A model generated the notes under the pieces. It did no database searches. It saw only the letters and a list, made by a program, of their open reading frames with translations, and had not been told where the DNA came from. From NCBI GenBank assembly GCA_027382625.1, contig JAJKFJ010021523.1, forward strand, positions 124,001 through 188,000: 64,000 bases of DNA. The letters run 5' to 3'. Every line of letters starts with the position of its first letter. Positions within the stretch are counted from its first letter, which is position 1. This stretch comes from Tetmemena sp. SeJ-2015. Its lineage: Eukaryota; Ciliophora; Spirotrichea; Sporadotrichida; Oxytrichidae. Both the position numbers and the translations under genes were made by a program. Shown one piece after another: positions 43,702 to 56,500 of the stretch.

Positions 43702-46700
43702 ATGAACGACGAGAACGGAGGCGAGAACTACGACCAGAACGACTACGATATGATGGGAGACCCCAACAACATGGACCCCAACGATCCCAACAACAACCCT
43801 AATCAACATAAAATAATAAAAGATAATCTTCTCGTTTATATATTTGTGAATGGAGGGGAGGGAGAAGATCCTGATGTGGACCAGTACTTCGACGACGCAG
43901 GCGATATCGGCTACCTGCCCGCTGATCATGTAACTCTTTTGGCTCAACGCTTTATCTTATTTGAAATAAATGATGTCTGACTCTTTGATTATAGCCCCTG
44001 ATGCAAAGACTGCAGAATGCTCTGACTAAGCAACTGACAGATGAGCATGAAAGAATCGACCTCCAACTCAGAGAAAAGGTAACCTGCTTAATTCACTCCC
44101 ACTTCAGGGATTAGAATTTACAGTCTAAAATTTGAGTGCTTTTCAAAATCAGTTACCTAAATGCATTTGCATAGGAGGAAGAGGTGCGAAAGATCAAGAA
44201 GAAGAGAGAGGAGACTGGTGTCTAAGCTCTATGGTGTGCAGCACTAACTGGCTAAGATGCAGACCACTTTCGAGAGAACTCATGACAACTACAACATAGT
44301 TTAGAAGTACCGCATGGATGCTGAGAAGCAACACGAAATCCTCCAGAAGCAGTACGAACAAAAGAAGGAGGAAGCTGACGAGCAGCTGAAGAGAGTGCTG
44401 AAAGCACAGGAGGAACTTAACTAGCTCAACCGAACACTCAAGCAGGTGGAGGAGTACAACGAGGTCATGAAGAGTGAGAACTTGATCATTAGAAGACCAC
44501 TTACAGAGCTGAGGAGAATGTAGTAAACCTTGAGAAGATGAAGAAGAAGTAAGATCTGCTCATCGACTCTATGAATGAGGAAATCAAAAGACTCAACGAG
44601 CAGAAGACTCTCTACCAAGCTCAGCTCATTTCCCAGAAGGAAGAAACTGCAGCTGCAAGAAATAACCTGTTTTTATTTTAAATGGTATCAAATCGATTTA
44701 TGTGTGTAGTTTACTCTAAAGGAAGCAGCAATTGAGATAGAGAAGATCATAATGAGTAAGAAGACTTTGCTTGAGGACTGGCAGAAGTCGCTGTTCGGTA
44801 TGTAGCAGAGAGACAAGGCGCTCCAAGCCATCAAGGATCTAATAAAGCAGAAGAACGACGAGATCCTGCAAGTGGAGAGCGAGATTACTGGAGTGAGGAA
44901 CGAGACTCGTAAAGAGCAGGAGGTGAGTGAGAAGCTGCACGAGAAGCTGGCTAAGTGCAAGAGCGAATAGGAGTTCCTTTAGAACAGGAGGACAGAGATT
45001 GAGAACGAGAAGAAGCGTCTGAACGAACAGTACATCATGCTCAAGAACTCTCTTAATTCTACTGAGGCTGAGAGTCAACGTATGGATATTGAGAAGAGCA
45101 ATGTTGACGATAAGATGCAAGTACTCGAGAAGAGCATTCAATCAATCTAAGAATCTCTGAATATAGATTAATATGGACATAGATTATGCAGCTGCACACC
45201 AAGACCAAGGCCATTAGAGATGATATCTTGAACCACGCATCTCAGCAGAAGACAATTGAAAAGAGTTCAGCTAACCTCCTCAAGCAGACCAAGTCAGCTT
45301 ACGATAACATTTCCAAGAAAGAAGTTGAAATAGAAGACATCTCTAACGAAATCTCAAGAGTGCGTATTGACAACCTCAACACTCAGTCCTAAAATGAACT
45401 CCTCCAGAAAAAGCTTAACGACCTCATTTCAGAGCTCAAGGAGAAGGAAAGAGAAGTCGAGAAGTTTGAAACCGATATCAAGCAACGTCACGTCAAGATC
45501 GCCAAGAAGCAGCACAAGGTTGATCGTCTGAATCGTCAGCTTGCAGAGCTAAGCAAAAATGGTGAAGACGAGAACAGCGGCCCCCTTGAGGCCAAGAAGA
45601 ATAACATTGAAAAGGAAATCAACGAGATGGAAGACCAGATCACTCAAATCCAGAAGGAGTGGATTGCAAATCAGACTGAGCTTATTGAGTAGCAGAACAC
45701 TCTCTCTCAACTAAGCAGAGACTGCGATGACCTAAGGACTTCAAAGACTATCCTCGAACAGAAGAAACTCAGACTTAACAACTCTGTTTAACAATATGAG
45801 AAGGATACACAAAAAAGTATTTTACATGACTTAATCTTAAAGAAGTAGGGTTTATTAGAATGCTTGAAGTAGCATTGAAGAACTTGGACTTTGAAATGAA
45901 CAAGTTGAACGATCTGTACTACAAGAACACTGCCCAGCAGACCAAGATGACCAACGACAACTTCAACATCGAAAACGAGTTCAAGCAGAAGCTGAAGGAG
46001 CTGGAGAACGAGAGCATCAAGCTAGAGAACTCGATCGCCACCCTCAAGGAAGAGAAGGCCGACATCTTGGCTGAGATAGTGGAGGCAGAGAGACAGATCC
46101 TGCTTTGGGAGAGAAAGATCCAGTTGGAGAAGGAAATGCAGGACGCTCTGGACCCCAACATCGGTCAGACTGAGATCGTGGCCATGAAGAAGGAAATCCA
46201 CAGAATGGAACTGAGGTACGAGCAACTCAGGAAGAAGCAGGAGCAGATGATCAAGGATATGGAGAGAGCTGTCTTCAAGAGAGAAACCATCCAGCTCAAG
46301 TACCTGCCCAAGGTAGAGAAGAAGAACGCCCAAGATAAGTGTAAGCTCAAATATCTAACTTTATAATCTTCTTATAGCTTCTCAGGGAAAGCTTTCGAGA
46401 CAGATTGCAAACCTGAAGCAGACTCTGAGACACACCACTGAGAACACTATGCAGCTGGATACCACTATTGAGCAAAGGCTGAAGGAACTGGAGTAAGTGA
46501 ACGATGAGATCGAACAAGCAAGGAATGATGCAAACCAACTGGAAGAGTTCAGCTAGAAGGTGCAAATTGATCTGCTCGCAAACAAACTAGAGAAGAGTCA
46601 AAAGCTAAACCTAACTAAATAGAAAAGTATAAATTGTTCTCATTTGATAGATAGATATATTTGAAATCTTGAAGTTCCAATCTATCGCCAAGAGATACGA

Positions 46701-46907
46701 CGAAGTTGCCACAAGTAATCATCCAATATTTTTAATAAATTTCCCTCTATAGATAAGTTCAAGGGCTAAATAAGAGAAGAGCAGCAAGCAATTAAGGCTT
46801 TGGGCGAGTCAAGAACTCAGAATGCAATTATCGAGGAGATCATAGAGAAAATAAGAAATGAAAACCCACAGTTTGACATTATCCTTTCCAAGCTGGTGGG
46901 CTGGTGA
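43702..46907 (+). CDS. CCDC40: CCDC40, axonemal 96-nm ruler coiled-coil protein
   Basis: With CCDC39 it sets the 96-nm repeat of motile cilia. An acidic Asn/Asp-rich N-terminus leads through a 69-nt intron to PLMQRLQNALTKQLTDEHER, diagnostic for CCDC40. Nearly continuous coiled coil follows: TTFERTHDNYNIVQKYRMDA, RAEENVVNLEKMKKKQDLLI, DSMNEEIKRLNEQKTLYQ, QLHTKTKAIRDDILNHASQQ and MLEVALKNLDFEMNKLNDLY. It ends near IRNENPQFDIILSKLVGW then TGA 46905-46907. GT-AG introns are seen near 43929, 44091, 46339 (38 nt), 46628 and 46715. Inserts with short direct repeats lie at 43801-43851 and 44669-44712, and a weaker one at 45162-45187. Two single-base discrepancies occur, an extra G near 44226 and a missing A near 44492. 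GC content is higher than in its neighbours, making the AT-rich inserts obvious. Confidence 0.92.
43801..43851 (+). other. candidate IES, pointer AAT (48 bp removed)
   Basis: AAT at 43801-43803 and 43849-43851 bounds a 48-bp block. The block is strikingly AT-rich against the GC-rich Asn/Asp/Gly coding around it. Removal joins PNNNPN to GGEGEDPDVDQ in frame. No GT-AG solution keeps frame. Confidence 0.7.
44669..44712 (+). other. candidate IES, pointer GTTT (40 bp removed)
   Basis: GTTT at 44669-44672 and 44709-44712. Removal gives AARNNLFTLKEAAIEIEK, a clean coiled coil. The alternative is a 25-nt GT-AG intron, which would leave the hydrophobic peptide FLFQM in the coil. Confidence 0.6.
45162..45187 (+). 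other. weak candidate IES, pointer TAT (23 bp removed)
   Basis: TAT at 45162-45164 and 45185-45187. Removal joins QESLN to MQLHTKTKAIRDD in frame. The insert has no GT, so it is not an intron, but a single-base error cannot be excluded. Confidence 0.45.
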
Positions 46908-47019
46908 CCGATATATTTATAAATCTACTCCTACTTATATTCATCTATCAATCTTCTCTCTTTGTGCATAATAATCAGTAATCCAAGTCCAAATTAAGAT
47001 AAAATATTTGCTGTTTAAA

Positions 47020-50000
47020 ATGTTGCAAGACTATGCAATCGGAATGTTAGACTCTGCCTCAAGCGAAGCAAACTCAAGAGTCCATCTTCCTCAACTCAAT
47101 TTGTCAAACATCACAACCATAGACTAGCTAGATAAGACTAAGGATTCTGGTGTTCCAAAGACAGCCATGAATCAAACCTCCTCAACTTTCGATTTCGATT
47201 TCAAACCAAAAATTGCTCTACCCAATCATAGGAGACCTGACTAAGAGAGGCCTTCCAAAAAAGTCGATATTAAAGTGGATAACCAATTCAGTAACGAGAA
47301 TGAGGGCAATAAGTAAAACTAGTTTCAGGCACAGGCAACTAAGAGAAAAAGTCAATTCCAAAGGAGACTCATGAATGACTAGCTAGTTATGATAAGTACA
47401 CCAGACAGAAAGCCAAGATAGAATGAAATTAAGATTCTTGATGAGTCTTATATTCCTAAACACCAGTACACTCGCATCAAACTCAATGTAATTAATAATC
47501 TTTTCAATTCCTGATTATTCTATCCTTGATTTGTTAAATCATTTATAGAATTCGAATACTCTAGCATTAAGTGAGGTGAAGCATAGAATTGAGGATAATT
47601 ACTTGATTAACAGCAAGTGGTCTTATATTGTGGACCCACAAGGCTTGAGCTTGAAATACTACATCAAGCCAGCTTCTCACTACATAGGTCTCGAAGATCT
47701 TGCAAGTCTCAAGCCTGATGACCTGAGGAGAATCTTTGTGGACTGCATCAAATCTGGGAAGTGGTTAGCTTTTGACTTTGAAAATGAAGAAGCGACTAAA
47801 CTTATACGATTCTTTGATAAAAACTAACTGCCTTTAGGGTTATTAGACCCTGCAAAAATCTACAGCGATGAGTGTGTGGCCCTCTATACTAAACCTCATG
47901 ATAATTTTTACAAGAATGACAGTTTCAGGGTGATCTTCTATAGTTAGTCAGTGTTGATTCCAGAGATCTTCAAAGACTCATTTCAAACTATTTTTTTATT
48001 TGAAGTGATGGTCGTAGATGATAGCAAGATAGAGGAGAAGAGTTAAATGCCAGACTCAAAAGAAAGGACCCTGGCAACAGTGAGACAGTAAGATTAGGAG
48101 AGGAGCTGATCGAAGCAGCTTTCAATGGAGAGCAAATGAAAGTGAAGGACCTCGTCTTTAACGGAGCTCCAGTTAAGTATAAAGACCACGATGGGAATAC
48201 TTGCTTCTTAGAGGCTTGTTTGATGGGGCACTACGATATCGTGATATTCTTGATGGGGTTGGAAGATCAGAAGATCGATGTAAACTCAAAGAATGAGGCA
48301 GGAAGAACTGCTCTACATAAAGCTGCTTTTGGAGGGCATCACTCTATCTGTTTGCTTTTGTTGGAGAATGGAGCAGACCCAAGAGTTAATGATAATGCTC
48401 TTGGCAAGCCTATAGATTATGCCCAAAATAAGAAAACTAAGAAGATACTAAAGCACTGGGACTATGAGAGAACAAAGGCATTTTGGGACAAGACTAAGGA
48501 TAAGAAGCCAATCAAACTCTTTTATGAGTACTTAGAACTAGACAATGACGAAAAAGAGAAGATAAGATATCAAATGTGTGAGTATGCACAAAAGGGTAAC
48601 TTCACAGAAATAGAGAAGATCATTCTCAAGGGACACGCATCAATTTAAACGTTATCATATTCATTTAGAATTGAGACTAGGAATGATTAGGGGAACTCTT
48701 TACTTGCGATAGCTTGCAAGCATAATTAGTTCAAATGTGCTGACTAGCTTTTGGGTATCTTCAACTGCTCAATCAACACAAGAGACCACAAGGGTTGGAC
48801 TCCACTAATGATATCTGTGTTCCACAACTACCCCAAGATAGTTCAGTTGCTTCTCTAAAATAAAGCAGACCCTACAGTTGAAAACAACAAGCGAGAAACT
48901 GCTCTTGACTTAGCCATCAACCCATAAATCAAGAACATGCTGAAGACCTATACGATTAGTTGGGCGAGGGAAAAGTTTGACAAGGTAATTAAAGATGAAG
49001 TTATAAACTAAAACCTGGAAATGAAGAGTATGGCCATCCTCAATGAAGCTAGTCTTATTTCAATAAGCTAACAGCCATCATAGCCGCAGATCACAAATAA
49101 GGATAGCCAAGGCTAATAAACCACTTCTTTTGGTAAATCCACCTTCAAAACAAATACTAACAACTAATCACAGGCTGCTAGAGCACAGCTTAATAACAGT
49201 TAGCTAAGTAACACCTTGTATTTATTTTGCCAGATGAGAAAAGCTTCGATGCTAATAAAACTGTAACTACAAACACCTTGAATAACACCACCACTTAGTA
49301 AAAGAAGTTATCCCAGGTAAGCATCCTAACTTACGAGTCCAACTAAAAGCTGCCAATAATTATAGCGAAAAGAGAGTAGTTCTTTGATTAGGATAAACTC
49401 AACAAGTAATACAATAAGAAGAATAATCTTCCATCAATTGATCAGAGGATTCAAGGAAATATTCTTAGTTATTGATTATTGATATCTGGATAATTTTAGA
49501 CTTATTTTACATTCCCAGATGACCCAATGGAGTTGAGTGCAAGACTAAAAAGCAAGATTACCATAGAGCAAGCTAAGCAAAAGAAGACTCTCTAGCAGTC
49601 TTAGTCAGTTAAGACTTCTCCAAGAGCAAGCAATAAGATGAGAAACAACAATAGCAACTAGCACACCCTCTCAACTAATGTGTCTCTAAACAGGGGTTAG
49701 CAAAGTATGGACATGTCTAGTGGAGAAGATTAGTCAGGCGAAGATAGCGACGACAAGTCTAATCTCAGTGGCTATAAGGGTGGTTTGCCCCAAATATCCA
49801 GCAAGTTAGCAAAGAAGAAGAAAAAGGATAACTCTAAATCTAGTTTAAGATCTGGTTTGAGAAAGTCTAAAAATATTCAAAATCTAAATGTTAAAGTCAA
49901 TTTGAACAACAGTCTCTTAGATAAAAGTCAAAGTGACATCAGCAATAAAACTATAAAAAGGTTAATTATTTTTCTCAGCAGTGCAGCAAAGTTAGGTCCA

Positions 50001-50060
50001 AAGGGGAATCTTAATTAAAATTCAGGATTATTCCCTTCTCTTGCTAAAAATAAAAGATGA
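47020..50060 (+). CDS. ankyrin-repeat protein
   Basis: About 900 residues. The N-terminus is disordered and basic. Next is a folded block of unknown family (KHRIEDNYLINSKWSYIVDP, LKPDDLRRIFVDCIKSGKWL). Ankyrin repeats follow: DGNTCFLEACLMGHYDIVIF, NEAGRTALHKAAFGGHHSIC, NGADPRVNDNALGKPIDYAQ and, after a helical spacer, DHKGWTPLMISVFHNYPKIV, then NNKRETALDLAI. A long basic Ser/Asn/Gln tail closes the protein. Introns: about 60 nt near 47487-47549, 26 nt near 49206-49231 and 51 nt near 49468-49518, all framing exactly. A two-base frame problem near 48040 is unresolved. ATG 47020; stop TGA 50058-50060. Probably a scaffold or adaptor; partner unknown. Confidence 0.75.
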
Positions 50061-50170
50061 CAAAAACAAGATCTATATTTAGGTTATATTCCTTCTAAAA
50101 GCTTTATAAATTTTCATATTGACAAATAAAGCAGGAATAATTAAATTATTTAAGAAATTGTAATAAAACT

Positions 50171-51342
50171 ATGAATAAGCATTTCTAAAGCATAATTGCT
50201 TCGCTTTCAGTCATCTTCTATTTAAGCCTTACCATAGAAATACAAGCAGTTTATGGGCACTAAATCAGACACCGAAAGAATAATCTAACCTAGAAGTAGT
50301 TCGACCAAAAAATACTACGTTGTCTATTTTCAATGCAATAGATCTTGGTTTAAATTATTTTTTTATCTTGAAAGAGAATGAGGGAAAGGAGGGCGAATAA
50401 GCAAACTTTCTGAGCGAAACAAGCAGTACTATTAAGAGCTTAGAGTCGAAAGATGAGGCGGAATGCCTAGTAACTTAATCTTACACTTGCTTTGACGCTT
50501 CTTCAAACTATGTCTACAAGTAGACTCTCTCAATACCAGATTATCAACATATCCTTCACTCTCCTGAGTTGAACACTTACTGCTATGAGGAGGAATTGCC
50601 TTTGAAGATTTTTGTGACTGGCTTTTGGTTTGAACTGTGTGACTAGATTCACTAATCATTCTCATTGTGCCATAATTAATCTGCCCAATCTCACAATGAG
50701 AGCTGTGTCGAAAATTAGCTCAGATACCACTCACAAATGTACTTCACCCAGCAAATCTATCTCAACCTCAAACTGGATGATGGACTGAGAGATAGGTTGT
50801 TCTATCAATGCCAAGGCAAGTATAACCCAAAGCTTCATTCTGCAGGCTCATAAGCCAACTTCACTGTCTCTTACAAAAAGTTCAACAAGGCTCTAATCAA
50901 TATCGAAGTAGGAAAACTTTACAACGATAGTCTGTGGGAGTATAAGGCTCCAGATGACTGTGTCTAAATAAGTAATGAATACACCTTTGACATGGACTTA
51001 TTCTATAAGGTGGAAGATATGAGGCAGCTTTACAAATGGGACTCTTCGATGGAGTTTCTGGCGATATGTGAACTTGCAAGTGGAGACTTTCCTGAGTGTA
51101 GGAGAGGGCAGTTCAAAGAGTGGGATGACTTCAAGATATGTGTTGGAGCAAGACTTACAATGCTGGAATGCTTTAACTATCTCTCAGAAGATGAGAGAGC
51201 TCGCTAGGTGTTATATTAAGTCTGCAGATACAATTAAAGTAAGCATCAGCTAGATGGGGAAGATGGAGAAATAGATGATGACTATATAAACTTCAATGAG
51301 CACTTCAGCTCTTTTGAAGAATTTAATGACTTGTTTGAGTGA
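50171..51342 (+). CDS. secreted protein with Cys-rich acidic domain
   Basis: Unrecognised, about 380 residues. A signal peptide-like start (MNKHFQSIIASLSVIFYLSL) precedes an ectodomain with about 15 cysteines and N-glycosylation sequons (NQS, NES, NFT, NDS). Examples are QSYTCFDASSNYVYKQTLS, FVTGFWFELCDQIHQSFSLC and YKAPDDCVQISNEYTFDMDL. The C-terminus is acidic. A 23-bp insert flanked by ATCTTG at 50342-50370 divides the leader part from the rest. After its removal one frame runs to TGA 51340-51342. Likely a lumenal or surface protein of ciliate-specific type. Confidence 0.7.
50342..50370 (+). other. candidate IES, pointer ATCTTG (23 bp removed)
   Basis: ATCTTG at 50342-50347 and 50365-50370, T/A-rich between. 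Removal takes LFSMQQIL into KENEGKEGEQANFL in frame and deletes a TGA. Too small for a usual intron and no AG acceptor is in place. Confidence 0.88.
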
Positions 51343-51440
51343 CTTTATAAAATGGCGCATAATTTATAACACTTTGCGATTTCACAAGATGAGAGAGAAT
51401 ATAAACTTTTAGCTAAGAGAAATTAAAAAGGAAAAATGAT

Positions 51441-53395
51441 TCACATGGAATTGATAAGCCTGAAAAATTCATCAAATTAGATCGTCTCATCTCTGTCCCT
51501 GTCCAAAACTTTGTAAAGTAGCCTAGTTTCCAAAAAGCTGCAGTCAACTCCTTAACAGTTCATAAATCTTACAAGATCTTCCTCGATGATGCTATTTGGA
51601 TCCTCACTACTTTCTTAGTCTCTTATCTATTCAAATAGCCCTCTTATACCAATACTCTAAGCCACTACACACTTATTTTAGTTCATTTGTCGTATTTTGG
51701 ATCTCCTTTAAACCTTCAAAAAGTTTGGAGAAAAATTCCAATAAGTACTTCTTAGCCTTGTAAGAGAACATATATTCCTTAAAATCTTTGTCTAGAGATT
51801 CTGGCTTTCTATCTTGCAAAGCAGAGCACTTTATATTATCTACTGGTTCAAACAGATAAGAAAACTCAGAGAACTTCAACGTTCCATCTTGATCAAGGTC
51901 ATATCTTTTAAATAGCCTATTCACATCTTCTATGCTTATTTGAGAAAATCCAAGCTCTTTAAAACCTCTAAGCATGTCGTGGGCATAAACATAGCCTCTA
52001 GAGTAAGAGTCAAAGAATCTAAAGGTCTCATAGAGATTAAACTGCTTTTAATCTGCGCAGTCTTCTCTCTTTTCTTCGATACCGACTTCAATAGCTACTA
52101 TTTTCAAGAGAAAGTCTAGTAATACCTTTTAAGAGTGATTTTCATCGAAAAACTAATTGGTAAAAGCTTACTTGATCTAGAAGTCATCGGCATCAAGACG
52201 CTTCTTTTAGGGACTATCTTCATTTATCCTCAGCTTCTGATTATTGGGTTATGTTCCACTTTCCTAATCTCTCAAAGTTTTATAAATTTTGTCTGATTCA
52301 TGAGTATTCATTCTAAGAGGAGAGGTGATGCTCTTTAGCTAGTCTTGAGTATTAAAAGCTTGATTGGCCTCTTTTCTCTAACTTTTCTTAGACCTGAGAG
52401 GTGAGTATAGTTTGCCAGAGCTTATTATATTTTCTTTGCTTGGCTGTTTATCATCTACAAATTAAGTGCCTCTGCTTGGGAGACTTGACTCTAAGTGACT
52501 GCTGCGAGTTGAAGTTGTCTCTTTAAATATCTCTATGAGATGACTAGCTATCGTAGATCTCTCTTATTGAGTTGATTAGCTGCTTCTCATCATCTTTCTA
52601 TTTAATCGAAATTGACTGCTCTCTGTGATTCAAATACTTTCTAAAGTCATCTAAGTCAATCTTCTGGTCTCCATTAACGTCCACTCTCCTCATTATATGC
52701 TACAGAATAGTATGAGAAGATGAAGACTATAAATTATTAGATAACCTTATTAATCTTAATATGTGATAGGCATCTATCAATCTATGCTTCACCAAAAGCT
52801 CTTCTAAATCTTCAAGATAGAGCACTCCACTTTTGTTTTCCTATTTCAGTAACTCAAACATATCTTCATCAGTCAACTCTGCGAACACCTAATCTTTGAA
52901 TTGCTGCTTTTAGAGAATGTGCAGATACTAGCTCTCAATAAACTTTGCAGCAATACTTGTAATGTCTTTTATTTGATTACTACTGAGACTTGCTTTTTCC
53001 TTTACAGCTTGCTTTTAGATCCTTTATGAACTTGATCCTGACTCATAGGTGGTTGGAAGGTAAAATAGAGTCTCGAAAATAGGACTAAACTCAGAGAAGT
53101 TGAGCCTTCCATCCTTAGGTCTGGCATCAAACTCGTCAATCAATATCATGGCTTCTTTGAACTGCCATTATATCCCATGCCCTTTTAGGAACTCAATTAA
53201 ACTATCGCTGTCTATCTCTCCTTTTCCTTGCCTATCTATATGGCTGAACAGGAACTATATTGAAAAGCCTGGTAGCTCACTCAATCTTTATCGAATCGAC
53301 TCGAATTTAAAGTCCGTTTCTCCTGTTATTAGAAGTAACTCTGCAAGTGCTTTTTGAAGTTACTAAAATCTGGTAGTCTCCTTTTTCTCAGTCAT
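51441..53395 (-). CDS. multi-EF-hand calcium-binding protein
   Basis: About 620 residues with several EF-hand loops. Good ones are DLDQDGTLKFSE (after EDVNRLFKRY) and DRDRDETIQFDE near the C-terminus (FFRLINSM then TGA 51441-51443). DVNGDQKIDLDD lies mid-protein. Degenerate ones occur near the N-terminus (DEFDARPKDGRLNFSEFSPI). The layout of repeated EF pairs with linker helices resembles ciliary or cytoskeletal EF-hand proteins, but no ortholog is assigned. Start ATG 53393-53395. A frame change near 51660-51690 could be a 16-nt intron, a small IES or a single-base error. The middle (about 52.0-52.6 kb) is Ser/Arg-rich and less certain. Confidence 0.72.
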
Positions 53396-53510
53396 TAGCT
53401 TTTTAAAATAAAATTTATTTCTGTAACTCATTAAGTCACACATGCCATCTAGTGGTTATTCTCGTGATTTTCGAAAAGAGTCAATTTATATTTAAAATTG
53501 AGGCAATATA

Positions 53511-56500
53511 ATGACAGATACCGCCAAATACGCAAGCTTCGATCCTGCTCTTTACCAAACTGCAGACTAGGATTCTGAGCGAGACAACTACAAAGCTAAT
53601 GACGCAAATAACCAATATGATTTGGGAGATAACGAAGTTGAAGATTACCAGGAGTAGGAGATCAAGAGAGACTAAGTAGAGGAGGCAAGACTCTTCAATG
53701 AGCTAATCTTCTACATCTAAGGAGTTGCCAATAACAAAGTCATGGAAGGCGAATTTCAAGCATTTCAAAAAGGAGAGTTCGCAGAGGAGAACCTCAAGTA
53801 CATATTATCCGCACTTAAGAAAGATGGAAAGGTTTTTCCTTCTATCAAACTTAACTTGGGAAGACTGCAGTTCTTTGAGAAGGAGTTGACCTATATCGTG
53901 TGTGTACATACTCAGGACAAGAGACTATCTTTCATCTCCTTGCATGATCATGTATATGCTCACACAACCGCCTGAGGAGGAGTGCAGAGACATAATCCAA
54001 ATCAACAAACTGCTGAGACACTATAAGAAAGTATTCATAGAAAAGGAAATGGTGAAGATCCTACTCGAACACATGTCAGAGTGTTTACAGCAGACAAATA
54101 GAACTGAGAAGCATGAATAGATGGTAGAGCTAATTATAACAATCTTGAAACATATCATCATGATCCCTGACGAGAAAACTTCTCAAAAGAGCTTGTATTC
54201 CTCTCTTTAAAAGCAACTGCTGCTATAGTTCGATGAATTCAATACTCTAGAGGCACTGATTTATGTGGGTCAGGAATTCACTGATCCCTTCTTCTAGAAA
54301 TTGTCAGTGCACTTGCTTGAAATATGGTACTTCATCTTCAAAGACTTCAACCCTCAGCAAATTTATCTACATCAAGATTCTAAAAGAGAAGCATTTGAAG
54401 ATGCAGAGGCAAGATAGCTATCAAAGCAAAAGCACAATAGTTGGGTGAGAGGTATGAGACACGGTAAATTCGGAGCTTAATTAGGAGTACAAAGGGAAGA
54501 TGGGTCTGTTAGACTCTTCACAAATATCTACAGCAAGAGTATCGATATCAATGAACCGGGTATTAAGAATTAAAGGCGAAAACCCTAACCAAGGATGCTG
54601 AGAGACTAGAAGTGTATCGTAGAAGCACCTAACACAAATCAAATAATAAACGATGCAGCACTCGAAGAAGTGGACATGAGGATACTGTCTTATTTGAACT
54701 TACCTTTATTTAAGTTTGATTGAAGAGCGCGCTGCAAGACTTTTTATAGAACTCTTACTCTCCATTAGTGGAGCATCTCTTCAATGAAATCTTGAGGAAT
54801 GGAGAACTAATAGAGGAGATGAACAAGTACCACTACTACAAGCTCTCAACTTTCATGCTTCAGATTTGCAGACTCCATGCCTACGAAAATTAGAAAGCTG
54901 CTCTTGTTGAAGCTAAGAAAAAGCAAGAAGAGCTCTAAGCAGAGGAAGACATTATCTATTAATTCCATTAAAATCTAATAATGTCTAATAAGACAAGAAG
55001 AATTTGTTTGCGATAAATAAGAAGCAGCAAGGAAATAAAGTGCCTATGCCCAAAGTACCTTTCAACATTGACATCTCCTCGATCGGAGCATCTTTGTAGC
55101 TTCAAAACTTCGAAATGGTATACACCACTCTCTACGATGAAGTAACTGAAAGTAAGCAGTCTCAGAGGAAAATTAAATACTTCCACGCCGCTCTTCAGCT
55201 TATGACACAAATGCTGTAAGTGGTAAAGGACATGGCAAGATCTGATGACGAGAAAAACATCCGCAACTCCCACATTCTCCTAGCAAACTACCTCAATCAC
55301 GATCTCATTGAAGTAGCAAGAATCGGATTCCTCTTATATAGGGAGAAGGCTCACCATAAGAGCTTCATTCACGACGTCATTGAATTTTTCCACTTGATCT
55401 CTGGGATGCTCGAAGAGTACTCTCGGGGCAAACAGCTAACAGTTATCACTAACAAAGTCAAGAAGACTAAGAAATCTAAGAAGCCAAAGAAGAAGGAGAT
55501 ATTTGGAGAAGTTGACTAGGACGATATTTAGAGAATGAGAGCCAAAAATGATGAAGATATGGACGAAGATTACAACCCTGCTAAGCCTGAAAATATGGAT
55601 AAGGAAATAGACAAATTCTTAGAGAATCAATAAGAAAATGAAGAGGAGGAAGAGGAAGAAATCGACCCTATGGATTAACTTTCAGGTTCAGAAGACGAGG
55701 GAGTCACATATGCTCAGAAAGAGTTTAAATTTGGACCTGAATTAGCTAAGCTCGTAGACTATTAAATTATCTCTCGGTATATGACTGTACTCAAGGAAAA
55801 AGACTACGTCAAGAATCCTTCTTTGCTGCAGGCGGCTATCACTTGGTTCAAGAGAATTGTGAATTAGATTCAGTCAACTTGGATCTTCTTTCAGTTTGAG
55901 TACCTTCTAATGTTTGACGAGATTATGAATTCAGGTTTGAGGACAAATAGTTTGCTCAAGAATTTCAAAGACAATTCGCTAGTTACAAAGAAAGAATTGC
56001 AAGTAGAGGCTCTACTTCAAGAGTTGAGGGGGGTTATTTAAAAGATCCTAAGATAGTTCTTTGACTTGTTCAAAGTAAATAGTCTACTTGGTATAGAATG
56101 CTTATTCAGGTTTTAGTCGAATGAAGTCATGCACTTGATTCTCTCTAATTATGAAAGCATGAATTACGGATAAAGTACTGTCACACTATAAGAGGATTAG
56201 GAATCCGAAAAAGAAGATGACTTCAATAGCAAATTGCCTGCTTAGAAAGTTGATCCTTACAAAAATTTAGGCAATAACGATATAGAAAAAGTAGTGTGGA
56301 CCTAGGAGCAAGATTTGATGCTGATTTCCAGCTACGAGTAGTTTAAACAACTTGGCAAAAAGGAGTGCAGCACCTTCATCGCTTCCATAATCGATGGAAA
56401 GACTCCAAAGGACATTTATAAGAGAATAAAGCTACTCAGGCTTCACAAGAAGTCTGCTTAAGAAGCCAAGGAAATATCAAGGTAGCTAAATGTGCAATAG

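Noticed and set aside
46022..46333. Leucine-rich minus-strand ORFs in 44.4-46.6 kb
   Set aside because: Antisense of the CCDC40 coiled coil, where GAG/AAG codons read as CTC/CTT leucines on the other strand.
51660..51690. A 16-nt GTGTGT...TTAG intron in the EF-hand gene, like the tiny introns of Stentor
   Set aside because: Other introns here are 26 nt or longer, and a single-base error or tiny IES explains the break equally well. A single case is not enough.
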